Source: Sapria himalayana
Lineage: Eukaryota; Streptophyta; Magnoliopsida; Malpighiales; Rafflesiaceae
Length of the DNA: 64,000 bases
Assembly: GCA_029783825.1 (NCBI GenBank)
Contig: JAREIK010010186.1
Location: 62,001-126,000 of the forward strand
Direction: 5' to 3'
A model generated the notes under the pieces. That model was not told the origin of the DNA. It made no database searches and saw only the letters and a list, made by a program, of their open reading frames with translations. A program made the position numbers and the translations under genes. Below are positions 11,831 through 27,159 of the stretch, in pieces. Positions within the stretch are counted from its first letter, which is position 1. The number at the start of each line of letters is the position of its first letter.

Positions 11831-14824
11831 AATTATTTAATTTTTTTTAATTTATTATTTAAATATTTTATTTAATTTTGTTTATCAAATGTATGTTATG
11901 GTTTATAGATGAGCGATTCTTGAAAGACACATTCTCCTCATAAAATTATAAAAAATGATATTAAAATAAATAATTTAAAATATATAAAAATACAAAAAAT
12001 ATATATATTAATAAGGACTAAAATAACTATTTTTATGATTATAAATTTTTAAAAAACTTATACAAAAAATTTTTCTAAAATTTTTAATTTAGAAACTTAT
12101 TATTAAAGTAAGATTAAATAATTAATTCTATAATTATAATAATTTTTAAAGATATTTTAAAAATTAAATGAACATACATTAAAATTTCGACTAATATAAA
12201 GGTAAAATAATTCATTGTATGATTAAATAAAAAATATTTTCAAAAATATCTGAATTGATGAATAAACTAGTAAATAATAATATTATTTAAGTATAAAAAA
12301 AAATTTATGATTATATGAAACATTAAAAAAAAATAATTAATAAAAAATTTGAAAATCTAAAATTATGATAAAACTTTAATTTTTTTATTAAATTTAAAGA
12401 AAATAAATTACTATTTAAAAATAAATACATAGATGTGTGCCCATACTAAAATTTATAAGAATTAAATGAGTACTAATTTTATTATTAGCTTTTAAAATTC
12501 CGTCTTTATTAAAATAATAAATATAACTTTTTAATTATCTTCTTATTTTAAGTAATTTTTAGAATTTTAAAATTATTAATGATATCAAATAATTTGAAAT
12601 TTTATGCCTTTAAAATAATTTCAGATTTTCTTCATAAAAATTAAAATGAATTCTTAAATATTTATAACCATAAAATATATATATTTATATATTTTTAAAC
12701 ATTAAAAATATTTTATAACTCTTAGGAGAGTAACTAGAAGACAAATTATCTTTTCATGTATGTCTTATTATATGAAGTTTATAAATTTTGTAGCTATTTG
12801 AATTTTTTTTTTTATAAGGCTAAGCATATATTTTTTTGAAATTATTTATATATTTATTGTTTAATTAATTTTATAATTAAAAATTATAAAGGTGCTTGTT
12901 TTTCATGTGTACTTGCTGCACGCACATGAATTTTGTTGAAAATATTTTGATAATAAAGAAAAAAAATAAGTCTTTTTGTAATTTATATATTTATTGTTTA
13001 TTTAATGTTTTTATAATGAAAATTTTAAATATTATGGTAAAATATATAGTCACTTGTTGTCGAGACTCAAGAGACAACTCTAACAAGTGCATAAGTCCTC
13101 CACAGTTCGCCTCTATCTCTCGATACCATTGCATCAAAACCTAATCAAAGAGTAAGTGAGAATTTCTTATTGATCTGAAGTACGTTTTCTATCCTAATTC
13201 TTCATAGATTATCTTAATGGAAAAGTGGGTGTTTTGATTCTTTTATTTTTTATTTCGAAATTCTTCTTCATTAATCACCATGGTATGCTTGGATTGCTTT
13301 TATAAATTGATTTGTATACATACTTCATGCATGTGTGATATAATGCATTCTCATTGTGTGGATGTTGATGCTGCACAACAGGTATGCCGACTTGATTTTT
13401 ATTTTTTTTTCCACTCGACAACCTAGTAATTTTAAATGTTAATCACAAAATGGGTGTTGGTCTTTGTGGTGAGCAGTGTGTATATAACAATATATTAAAT
13501 ATTTAAATAATAAATTATGTAAATATGATAATCCCAAGAGTAATAACACAAATATATAAGTGTATTTTACTATATCTATAACTATAAAAATAGTATACAT
13601 GAACATAACTATATATAGATATAACAACATATATTTAATATACATACATACATACATACATATATATATATATATATGTAATTATATATAAATGTAGTTA
13701 ACAATATGTATATCAACATATTACTATATATAATTGTATCTATTTACATCAATACCTATACATAGCCATATGTCTAAATATATATAATTACATAAAAAAC
13801 TATATATAACTACAAATGCAACATGTATAACTACATGTTTCAGAAACTTAATATCTATTCATATCATTCATCTCATTCATACATATTTTTTTTGGATATT
13901 GTATTAATCTTTATCATTTTCCAACCGTAAATTTAATTTTTTTGGAACTTAAATTTAATTTTTTCAACCTTAAATGTATTTTTATTATATTTTTATATGT
14001 TTGTATAAATCATTATGATTTAATATGTTTAGGGTTTGTATTTTTCTTTCACTTAATATCATTTAACTAAAATTGATTTCTAATAAAATGTTCATTTATT
14101 TTAATTCATGTTGTAAATTTCTAAACAATTAATAATATGTTTATGTAATAAATATTATAAAAAATTTCTAAAATATATATGTGATGTAGTTTCAATTTAC
14201 AAAGATAAAACTTTAAAAATAAAATTCATTTACAAAATAAAATTTGTACCTCATAATATGCAATATGTTATATTTATTATATAAAAATAATGTTTGAAAT
14301 GTATCTATTAATTACAAAAAAAACATTGTAATGTTTCAACTTGAAAAAAAATTTAAAAATAATTATTACAAAAAACAAATTCTTATATTTATATGGTCAT
14401 TTATATATTTTGAATAAAATAATAAAAAATAATTACTTGTAGAGAAATTTACTCATATATTTATATGGTGATCTATTTTGTTTGAACATAATTAAAGAAA
14501 TAATTGATTTTTTACGAAATATTAAAGGCATGTATTTATATGCACAATATTATATTTGTTTGAATATTAAAGTTTCTAAAAATTTATTAATAACAATAAA
14601 TAATTGGTAGAAATTTATCATAGTCATTAATATTTTAATAAAAATATTATATAGAAAAACAAAAACAATATTATCTATATATGAACTATATTTTCATTTT
14701 TAACATAATTGTAAAAACAAAATAATTTACAAATATAAAATTCATTTATTTATATAAGTATAATGATAGTTATTTTAATATAAATATTAAAAAAACAACT
14801 ATTTGAATAATATAGAAGCTCATA
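11831..14824 (+). other. AT-rich interior of element A, no gene recognised
   Basis: About 3 kb of strongly AT-rich DNA. The part 11835-12720 aligns by eye with 41165-42040 in element B: shared landmarks are the tttataaatga/tttatagatga string, ttctccttgtataattataa-like text and aatgaacatacattaaaatt. So it is interior sequence of the same transposon family. A 100-bp less AT-rich stretch at 13050-13150 looks exon-like and is followed by agtaagtg, but I cannot name it. The open frame at 12896-13144 is not supported by any motif. Confidence 0.65.
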
Positions 14825-14960
14825 CCTAAGATAGATAGTCAGATAGATAAATATATTGATAGATAGATAAACAAATAGATATAAATACATATTCTGTTAA
14901 TTTAATTAAATGCAAATCTAGTTATCTATAAACAGACAAATAGCTATCTATCTTTCTATT
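14825..14960. repeat. Switch point from GATA to TATC orientation
   Basis: The sequence reads GATA-type at 14829-14890 (agatagatagtcagatagat), passes through about 45 bp of AT-rich DNA, then reads TATC-type from about 14920. From here to 35.65 kb the plus strand stays TATC. Such a switch implies an inversion breakpoint or a fold-back at the array edge. Confidence 0.8.
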
Positions 14961-16426
14961 TATTGATTTATGTATATGTCTATCTATATATTTGTATATC
15001 TATTTATCTATTTATATCTCTATTTTCCAATGTTTCTATATGTAAATCTATTAAATTGTCAATAACTCTAACTAATGATATGTCCAACTATCTATCTATC
15101 TATCTGTCTATCTATCTATTTATCTATTTATATATCTATCAATCTTTATGCCTATCTCTCTATAAGTCTATATGTCTATGTGTCTATTTGTAATTTTTTC
15201 TCTATATCTATTTGTCTATATGTATATCTAAATATCTATCTATTTGTCTATCTATCTACCCGTCTATCTATTATTCTATAAATCTATGTATATTTCTATC
15301 TGTCTAACTGTTTATCTTCCTATCTATCTATCTATCAATATATCTATCTACCTATCTATCTTTATCTCAATCTATCTATCCATCTATCAATTTGTATATT
15401 TATCTACCTATCTACTTCTGTGTCTACCTATATGTCTGCTTGTTTGTCTATATATCTACATATTTATCTGTCTATCTATATATCAATTTGTGTATCTTTC
15501 TATTTGTCAATCTACCTTTATAACTATTTTAAAATCTATTTATATATCTCTCTACATCTCTACTTGTCTACCTGTCTACATATCTTCATATCTATCTATT
15601 TAACTATTTATTTGTCTATCTATCTATCTATATATCTATATATCAATTGATAAATCTATCTGTCTAAATATTAATATATTTATCTATCAAATATATCTGT
15701 CTATTAGTCTATTTGTCAATTTATCTTTCTTCTATCTATCTATCTAAAATCTATCTATCTAACTAAATATCTATCTATCTATTTATCTATTAGTCTATTT
15801 GTCATTTTATCTATCTTTTGTGTATCTAACTATATGTTTATATGTCTATTTGTCTATTTTTCTATATGTCTTTTGTCTATCTATCTATTAGTTAATCTAT
15901 CTAAATTTATATTTATATATTTGTATATATGTCTATATATCTATCTTTCTTTATATTTTATATCTATCTATCTTTCTATCTATCTATCTATATAATTTTC
16001 TATCTATCTATATGTATATCTCTCTATTTGTCTATTTATTTATGGATCTATCTATCTGACTATCTATCTATCAATCTATCTATTCTAATATATGTCTATG
16101 TGGCTATCTTTCTATCTGCTATTTGTGTATCTATTTATTTGTCTATCAGTCTATCTATCTTCTATCTAAATATTTATCTATATTTCTATCTATCTATATG
16201 TTTATTTTTCTATATATAAATATATATCATTCTATAATTCGATCTACCACTCTATATTTTATATATCTATCTACTTGCCTATGTATCAATATATCAATCT
16301 ATCTATATGTCTATCTGTCTATCTTTATATACATTTATCTATCAATCAATCAATCTATCTATCTATTCTTTTATCTATCTATCTATCTAACTTTCTATAT
16401 ATAGATATATATATATATATACACAC

Positions 16427-16476
<50 letters not shown>

Positions 16477-17701
16477 CTATATATTTATCTATCAATCAAT
16501 CAATCTATCTATCTATCTATCTATCTAGTGGTCTACCTATCTACTGGTCTACCTGTCTACTTATCTTCCTATCTATACTAGTGTCTACTTGTTTACATAT
16601 CTACTTGTCTACCTATCTACCTATATAACTATCTATATAGATATCTATCTAAATGTCTATATGTAAAAATTTCTATTATTTATTTTTCGATCTTTCTATT
16701 TATCTATCTATTTTCTTGTCTATAATGTTTATCTATCTATCTATCTATTTATGTGGTTATCTTGCTTTTTGTCTATTTGTCTATCTATCTATCTTTGTAT
16801 CTATCTATCTATTTGTCTAAATTTTTATTTATATTTCTCTCTACATATATCTATCTTTCTTTCTTTCTATCTCTCTATTTTTCAATTTATCTATTTGGCT
16901 ATCAGTCAATGTGTTAATTTTTCAATTTATCTATCTACTTATCTATCTATATATCTACCAATCTATTTATCTATATGTCTATCTAAGTTTCTATCTATTT
17001 ATTTGTCTATTTAACTATCTATGTATCTGTCTATTTAACTATATATGTATCTATCTATATATATGGCTATCTATCTGTCTAACTATCTTTTTATCTATTT
17101 CCCTATATGTCTATCTATAATTCTATCTATCTATATACTTGTCTAATTTTTAATTTGTTTATCTATCTATCGGTCTACCTGTCAATCAATCAATCTATCT
17201 ATCTATAAAATTGTCTATTTGTCTAATAGACTATATGTCTTTTTATCTATATGTATATCTATCTATATGTCTATCTATATATTTGTTTATATGTCTAACC
17301 ATCTATGTATAAACCAATCTTTTTATCTATCTATCTATCTATCAATCTCTATATTAGTCTTTCTATCTATGTATCTGTCAATATATCTATCTATCTTTCT
17401 TTCTAACTTTATATATTTCTTTCTATTTATCTATTTAGCTGTCTATCTATCACCTTATTTATTTATTTATCTTTATATCAATTTGGCTATCTTTCTATAT
17501 GTCAATCAATCTACTTAACTATCTATCAATTTATTTAACTATTTATCTATCTATATATCAATCAATCTATCTATATATATGTTTATCTGTTTATATGTCT
17601 AGCTTTTAATCTATCTATATGTCTATCTATTTATCTCTCTATCTCTCTATCTAACTATCTATCTATATCTATATCTTTCTATCTATCTATATGTATATCT
17701 T

Positions 17702-17734
<33 letters not shown>

Positions 17735-20700
17735 TTATCTTTCAATCTGTTTGTTTATCAATATGTTTATTTATCTATCTATCTATCATTCTATCATTCT
17801 ATCTATCTATCTTTCTATCTGGCTATCTGTGTATCTGTCTAACTCTATATTTGTCTCCCTATATATATATATATATATCTATCTTTTTGTCTAACTATCT
17901 TTTTGTCTATCAATCTATCTATTTATCTATTTGTATATCTATCTATCTATCAATCAATGTATATATATACCTATCTATGTATATTTGTATTTTTTTGTCT
18001 ATCTCTATTTGTCTATATGTTGATCTGCCTATCGGTCTATTATTCAATCGATCCGTCTATCTATATATTTTTCTATCTATTTGTCTATTTGTCTATCTAT
18101 TTATTTGCCTATTGTACTATTTCTCAATATATCTATCTATTTATCTATCTTTTTGTCTATCTATCTATTTGTCTATATGTCGATCTATCAATCTTTCAAT
18201 TAGTTAATCAATCTATCTATGCATGTATCTATTTCTCTATTTGCCTATATATCTATTTCTTTATCTATCTATATGTTTATTTTTCAATCTATCTTTCTAT
18301 CTAATGATATATCTTTCTAACTCTTTATTAGTCTATCTGTCTATATATCAAAATATCTATTTGTTAATCTGTCTATGTATCTTTTTGTCTATCTGTATAT
18401 CTATCTATCTATCTATCTATCTGTTTCTCTATCTATCTACCTATCTGTCTATCTCTCTATCTATCTATCTATCTATCTAATAATCTATCTAACTAACTAT
18501 CTATAGTAATTTATATATTTCTTTCTTTCTATCAATCAATCAATCTATCTATCAATCTCTCACTTTCTATCTATCTATCTATAAGTCTATCTATGTATCT
18601 ATTTATGATTCTATCTATCTATCTATATCTATCTTTCTATCTGTCTGTATATTTATCTATCTGTTTATTTATCTACCTATTTATATGTCTATATGTATAT
18701 CAATTTGTCGATTTTTCTAATCTATCAATCTAAATATCTAACTATTTTTCAATCTATTTATCTATCTATCTTTCTTTTTATCTATCTATCTTTCTATTTA
18801 TCTATCTGCCTATCTGTTTATCTATCTATATGTATATTTTTTAGCAATCAATTTTTTTATCTATCAATCTATATTTCAATCTATTTGTCTATCTTTATGT
18901 TAATCTATCTATTTTCTATCATTATATCATTCTATCTATATATCTATCTATTTATATATCTTTATACTTGCCTATCTATCTATATATCTAAATATATCTC
19001 TATCTTTCTTTATATCTATCTAACTGTCTTTCTGGCTATTTGTGGATCTATCTATTTGTTTATCTATCTATCAATATTTCTATTTATCTATCTATCTATT
19101 TATCTACATGTCTACCTTTCTACTGATCGACCTTTTTACCTATCTTTCTGTCTACCTATCTACCTGCATATCTGTCTACATATCTGCTTATCTACTTATC
19201 TACTTGTATACCTGTCTACCTATCTACATGTCTACATATATATATATATATATTTGTTTATCTATGTATATATCTATCTATATGTATATCTCTCTATTTG
19301 TGTGTGTATATATATATATATCTATCTATCTATATATCTTACAATCTTTCTTTCGATCGGTCTATCTATTTATCTATCTTCTGTCTATATGTCTATCAGT
19401 TTATTTGTCAATCTGTCTATATGAATTTCAATAAATTTATATATTTGTCTATCTATATATATGTCTATCTATATTTGTTAATATGTCTATCTATATATAT
19501 GTCTATTTGTCTATATGTCTATCTCACTATCTATCTATTTGTCTATTTTTCTATCTATCTATTTGAATATATGTTTATCTATCTATCTATCTTTCTAAAT
19601 ATCAGTCAATTATTCTATCTATCTATCTTTGTATATATCTATCTTTCTATCAAACTATATATCTATCTATCTATTTATTTATATTTCTATCAATTTTTCT
19701 ATCTATCTATCTGCTAATATATCTATCTATCTATCTATCTGTATATTTGTCTATCTATCTATCTATCTATAAATCTATATATTTATCTATCTATCTATCT
19801 GTTTGTCTATATGTCTATTTGCCTATTTGTCTATCTATTTTATTTGTCTATCTGTCTATCTACCTATCGGTCTATCTATCTATCTATCTATATATATCTC
19901 TATATAACAATCTATCTTCTTTATACCTATGTATCTAAAAATCTATCTATCTAATCGTCTATATATCTATTTGTCTATCTATAAACCTATCTATCTGTCT
20001 ATCACTCTATCTATCAATTTATCTATCTGACTTTTTGTAAATCTATCAATCAATCTATTTATCTATATATTTATGTGTCTATTTATTTATCTTTCTATCA
20101 ACCTACCTACCTATCTATCTATATGTTTATCTATCATTCTATATAGTGGTCTATCAACATGTCTTTGTATCTAACTTTCAATATCTATCTAAAAATCTAT
20201 CTATCTAATAATCTATCTATCTATATATCTATCAATCTTTCTATCTTTATATTATTCTATCATTCAATCTATCTATCTATTAATCTATTTATCTAATTGA
20301 CAATCTATCTATCTTTCAATATATTTATCTATCTAACTAGCTATTTGTCTATTAGTCTATTTGTCTATGTGTCTATTTTTTTATCTATCTATCTATATAA
20401 CTTTCTATAAATCTATCTGTTTATCTGTCTATCTACATATCATTCTATCTTTCAATCTTTAAATATATCAATCTATAAAAATATCTATTAGTTTATTTTT
20501 ATATCTTTTTATCTATCTATTTACGTCTTTATTTGTCTATTTGTCTATCTTTCTATCTGTCTAATAGTCTATTTGTATAATTTCCTATCTATCTTTTTAT
20601 CTATCTATTTATCACTCTATCTGTCTATCTCTCTATCTATCTATCTATCTGTTTATCTGTCTATTACTCTATCTAACTATCTATCTTTCTGTCTTTTTAA

Positions 20701-21725
20701 GTATGTATCTGTCTGTCTACGTGTCAACCTTTTTACCTCTCTACCTATATTTTTATCTACTTGTCTACCTCTATATCTATATACTTGTCAACTTGTCTAC
20801 CGGTCTACTTGTCTACCTATCTACCTATCTATATATAATTATCTATATGTCTATCTATTTATTTTTTATATGTCTATTTTCCTATTTGTCAATCAATCAA
20901 TCTATATGTCTATTTTTCTATCTATCTATCTTTTTATCTGTATATCTATTTAATTATCTATATGTCTATTAGTTTTCTAACTATTTGTCTATCTGTCTAT
21001 TTGTCTATTTATCTATATGTATATTTATATATTTGTAGATTTATCTATTTCTCAATCTGTCTATTTTTTATCTATCTATCTATCTATCTGTCAATCTATT
21101 TATCAGTCTATCTATAAACCTATCAATCTATATAATTGACTATTTGTCTATCTATATATCTATCAAATTGTCTATCTGTCTATTTTTCTATCAATCAATC
21201 AATCTATCTAGCAATTTGAATACATGTCTATTTGAGTATTTGTGTTTATATCTATATGTCTTTTAGTCTATTTGTCTATCTTTCTATCTGTCTATCTATC
21301 TATGTATCTATATAACTATATATCTATTTATCTATCTATTTATTTATCTATCTATCTATTTGTCTATCTATCTATTTCTCAAACTATGTATTTATATATA
21401 TATTTATCTATCTCTATGCCTATATATCTATCAACTATATATTTGTGTATATGATCAATCTATTAGTCAATCAATAAATCTATCTATATGTCTTCTATCT
21501 ATCTGTTTATCTACATATCTGTATGTCTAACTATCTGTCTATCTATCTATCTCTCTAGCTAACTATCTATCATCTAAAAGTCTATGAAGTAAAAATCTAT
21601 CTATCTATTTATCTATCTATTTATCTATCTATTTATCTATCTATACAATTGTCTATATGACTATTTATATATCTAGCTATCTCTCTCTCTCTCTATCAAT
21701 TTGTCTATTTGACAATCTATAAATC

Positions 21726-21776
<51 letters not shown>

Positions 21777-23544
21777 CTTTTATCTTTCAATCTATATATC
21801 TTTTGTTTATCTATCTATTTGTTTATCTAACTATCTATCTTGCTATCTATCTACTTGCCTTTCTATCTAGCTTTCAATCTATCTATCTAAATATCTATCT
21901 ATCTATCTGTTTATTTGTCAATGTTTTTATCTTAGTATACTTTATCATTCTATCTGTCTATCTATTTATTAATTTATTTATCTCTCTAACTATCTATCAT
22001 TCTTTCTATCTATTTATCTATCTATCTAACTAACTATCTATCTGTCTATCTATTTGTTTATTTATTTGTTTATCTATCTACCTATCTATTTTACTATCTT
22101 TATTTTTGTCTATCTTTCTATCTATTTATCTCTTTTATATGACTAACTCTATATATATCTATCTGCCTTTTTCTATCTGTCAATATATCAATCTAAAAAT
22201 TTATCAATCTATAAATATATCTATCAGTCAATCCATGTATCTATCTATCTATCTACTCGCCTATCTATCTATTTATCTATTTGTCTATCTATCTTTCTAT
22301 CTATCTATCTGTAGAACTATCGATCGATCTATCTACCTATCGATCTATTTGGCTATTTTTCAATCGGCCTTTCTATTAGTCTATCGATCTATCTAACAAT
22401 GAATTTATCTATTTATCTATCTATCAATATGTCTATCTTTCTATCTTTAAATTCGTATATATAATTGTGTCAATATGTTTATCTATCTATCCATCTATCT
22501 GTTATATGTTGATTTATAATCTATCTATCATTTTATTATTTTATCTATCTATCTATGTAGATGCATATCTATCTATATGTCTTTATGTCTATTATTCTAT
22601 CTCTCTCTATCTATCAGTCTATCTATCTATATATCTATCTGTCTATCTATCTATATGTATATCTATCTATCTATCTATCTGTTAATCAGTTGATCTATTT
22701 ATCTACCTTCTATCAATCTATTTATCTATCTAAGTATCTATCTATATTTCTATGTTTCTATCTATCTATCTATATGTCTATATTTCTTTCTATCAATCAA
22801 TCAATCTATCTTTCTATCTATATGTCTATATTTCTTTCTATCAATCAATCAATCAATCTATCTATCTATCTATCTATATTTCTATCTATCTATATTTATA
22901 TCTGTCAATTTATAAATCTTTCTATTTATCTATCTATTTATCTGTCTGTCTATCTATCTATCTGTCTGTCTGTCTGTCAATCTATCTATCTATCAGAGTA
23001 TCTATTTCACTATATATTTATCTATCTTTTTGGCTATCTATCTATCAGATTATCTATGTGTCTATATATCTATCTATCTTTTTCTATATATCTATGTAAC
23101 TATGTATCTTTTTATCTATGTATCTATCTATATGCCTATCTATTTGGCTAACTATTTATGTATCTATTTGTATATCTATTTATATGTTTATCTATCTATC
23201 TATATATCTATCGATCTATCTATCTAACAATCTTTTTATATATCTATCTATTTGTTTGTCTATCTATCTATGTATCTTTCTATCATTCAATCTATCTATA
23301 TATCTATCTCTCTCTCTATTTCTCTCTCTGTCTCTCTCTCTATCTACTTGTCTGTCAATCTGTCTGTCTATATATCTACTTATTTATTTATATATCTATT
23401 TATAAATTTGTCTGTCTTTCAAATTTTCAATATATATATATATATATATATATATATCTATCTATCTATCTATCTATATGTTTAACTATATATCTATTTA
23501 TCTAACTATTTATTTATCTATCACTCTTTCTATTTGTCTATATG

Positions 23545-23583
<39 letters not shown>

Positions 23584-24767
23584 ATCTGTCTATCTATCGA
23601 TCTTTATAAAAGTCTATATGTTTATCTATGTATCTATATATCACTCTATCATTCTTTGTGTATATCTATCTATTTTCATATCTATTAATCTTTATATCAA
23701 TCAATCAATCCATCCATCTATCTATCTCTTTCTACCTATTTATATTTCTATCTTTCAATTTCTTTATCTTTGTATATGTCAATTTGTATATCTTACTACA
23801 TATCAATCTATCAAAAAATCTTTTTATTAATCTATCTAAATGTCTTTCTTTCTATTTGTCTGTTAATCTATCTATCTCTCTGTATATCTATTTATCTATT
23901 CGTCTATCAATTATCTATTTATCTATCTATCTATCTATTTTTGTATATGTCTATTTACCTATTAGTCTATCTGTCTATCTATCTGTCTATTTTTCTAACT
24001 ATCAATCTATTTGTCTATTTGTCTATCTGTCTATATGTCACTAAATTAATCTATTTATCTATCTTTCAATCTGTTAATATGTGTAACTATCTATATGTCT
24101 ATCTATCTTTTTCTCTATCTATCTATATGTCTATTTTTCTATCTATCTATCTATCTAATTATTTGTTGATTTGTCTATCTATATATCTTTTTATTTGTCT
24201 ATCTATCTATATAATAATCTATCTATATTTTTATCTGTCTATGTTTTTATTTTTCTATTTGTCTATTAGTCTATCAGTTTATTTGTCTATCAGTCTATCA
24301 GTTTATCTGTCTATCTCTCTATCAGTCTATCTGTTTATCAATTTATCTTTTTATCAATCTATCTATATATCTATCTAGCTATCTATCTGTCTAACTATCT
24401 ATCTTTCTATATATCTATCTGACTATTTATCTATCTGCCTATATCTCTATATGTCTATATGTCTATCTATCTATCTATCAATCTATTTGTCTATCTGCCT
24501 ATCTATCTATTTATCAAACTTTCTTTATTTCTATCTATATATCTATTAATTTATCTGTCAATCTATTTGTCTATCTTTCTATTTATCTATCTATCTGTAT
24601 ATCTAATTATCTATCTATCTATCTATCTATCTATTTGTCTGTTTGTCTATCTGTCTATCTCTTTATCTATCAACCAATTTATCTGTCTTTCTATATATCA
24701 ATTTCTCTATCTTTTTATCCATCTATCTAAATATCTAACCATAAGTCAATTGTTTATCTATTTATTT

Positions 24768-24813
<46 letters not shown>

Positions 24814-27019
24814 CTATCTATCTATCTATCTTTCTATATGTCAAGTTTCTATCAATTAATCAATCAATCTATCTATTTTTCTATCTATCTATCTATCTAT
24901 CTATATGTTTATTTATCTTTCTATCTATCATTTTTTATCTATCTACATATCTATCGACATGCCTATCTATCTGTCATCTATATATCAATCTGTCTATTTT
25001 TCTATCTATTAAACTAACTAACTATCTATCTATATGTTTATTTTTTTATCTATCTTTCATTCTGTGTATCTATGTATCTATCTATTTGTCAATCTGTCTA
25101 GCTGTCTATCTGTCTACCAATCTACCTGTCTACCCTTCTACCTATATATATATATATAACTATCTATCTTTCTTTCTTTCTACTGCCTATTTGTCTATTT
25201 AACATTCTATCTGTCTATCTATCTATCTATTTATCTATCTATCTATTTGTCTATATGTCTATCTATTTTATGTCTATCTGTCTATCTATCTATCTGTCTA
25301 TCTGTCTATATGTCTATCTATATATTAGTCTATTTGTCTATCAGTCTTTCTGTTTATCCATCTATCTATATATTTATATAACTATCTGTCAATCTTTCAA
25401 TCTATCTACCTATCTATCTGTGAATCTATCAATTTGTATATTTGTCTATCTTTCTATCTATCTTTATATCTGTCTATTTGTCTAACTAACTATCTTTCTA
25501 TCAGTATATATGTTTATCTATCTATCTCAATATATGTTTATTTGAATATATGTGTATCTATCTATCTTTCTTTCTTTCTATATTTCTATTTATCAGTCTA
25601 TCAGTTTATCTATCATTTAGTATATCTATCTATCTAACTATATATCTATCTATCTATCTATGTATTTTTCTATTGCCTATCTTTCTGTCTATCTATCTGT
25701 CAATCTCTCAATCTGGCTATCTGTATATCTATCTATCTATCTATCTATCTATGTGTCTTTCTATATATCTATCTTTCAGTCTATCTATCTATCTCTCTAT
25801 CTATCTATATATCTGTCTGTCTATCTCTATATATGAAAATCTGTCTATCTATCTATATGTCTATCTGTTTGTCTATCTATCTATCTATCTCATTATCTAT
25901 CTAACTATCTATTTATCTATTATGTCTGTCTATGTATTTATCTTTCTATCTATCTATTTAATTATTTTTCTATCTGTTAACCTATCTATCTGGTTTATTT
26001 CTATCCATCAATTTATTTATGTGATTATCTGTCAACATTTCTATATGTCTATCTATTTATCTATCTATCTTTATTTCCGTCTATCTAGCTATATATCTAT
26101 GTGTATATATGTTTATCTATCTATCTAGCTATCTATATATCTATCAGTCTATCAATCTTTCTATATTTCTATCAATCTATCATTCTATCTATCTTTCTAA
26201 CTATCTATCTATTAATCTATTTATCTACTTGACTATCTATCTAACTAACTATCTATCTTTCTATCTATATAATTCTCTATCTATTTATATATCTATCTAT
26301 TTAGATATCTATTTGTCAATATATTTATCTGCCTATATGCTTATCTATCTATATTGTATATCTTTCTATATATGTCTATCTATTAATCTATCAATCTATA
26401 AATCAATCAATCAGTAAATCTATCTATTATTCTATCTGTATATCTATCTATCTATCTTTTTAATTATCTATCTATCTATTTGTTTATTTGTCAACTCTTT
26501 TATCTTTCTATCTATCTATCTGTCTTTCTATCTATCTATCTATATCTCTAATCTATCTACCTGTCTAAATGTCTATATGCCTATCTGTTTATTTTGTCTA
26601 TTTGTCTATTTGGCTATCAGTCTTTCTATCTTTCTTTCTATCTATCAATATAACTATCTGTCTAACAACCAATTTATCTATCAATTTGTCTATCTTTCTA
26701 GCTGTAAATCTGTATATCTGATTATGATTTAATCTGTCTATGTATCTATATGTATATTTATCTATCTTTCAATATGTCTATATATATATATATATCTATC
26801 TATCTGTCTACCTGTCTATCTTTTTATTTATCTCTCTAACTATCTATATGTCTATCTATCTATCTCTCTATATGTCTATCTGTCTATCTTGTTATCTATT
26901 TGTCTATTTATTTGTCTATTTGCTTATTTGTCTATTTGTCAATTTGTTAATTTGTGTATCTGTCTATCTAACTATCTATTTGTCTATTTATCTATTTTTT
27001 AGTTGTCTATTTGTCTATC
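14920..27019. repeat. Degenerate TATC array, block 2a
   Basis: Plus strand TATC units with TGTC, TTTC, CATC and AATC variants and long (TA)n tracts near 16433-16464, 23430-23458 and 24771-24809. Variants are clustered. CTAC/CTGT-rich patches lie at about 16540-16625, 19100-19240, 20710-20830 and 25095-25145. A recurring caatcaatcaatctatctat motif appears at about 16338, 16494, 17187, 18533, 22795, 22843, 23699 and elsewhere. A roughly 50-bp tandem duplication lies at 22755-22860. All long plus-strand frames here are repeat translations, not genes. Confidence 0.95.
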
Positions 27020-27159
27020 TTGTGTTGTCCCAATGCTCATGCCGTGCCTATCCATTGCACCAACCATGTCATGCAATGCTGATACCAATCGGGCCTCATG
27101 TCGTGCCTGGCCCAGCACGGTTTCATTGCCCGTTAGCACGGTACCTCGGCATGACCCAA

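Noticed and set aside
12896..13144. 82-codon frame in the AT-rich interior of element A
   Set aside because: No motif, AT-driven codons, and no matching frame in the homologous part of element B.
18693..19424. 243-codon plus-strand frame in the TATC array that could pass as a hydrophobic membrane protein
   Set aside because: Pure repeat translation. No start context, and neighbouring frames have the same composition.
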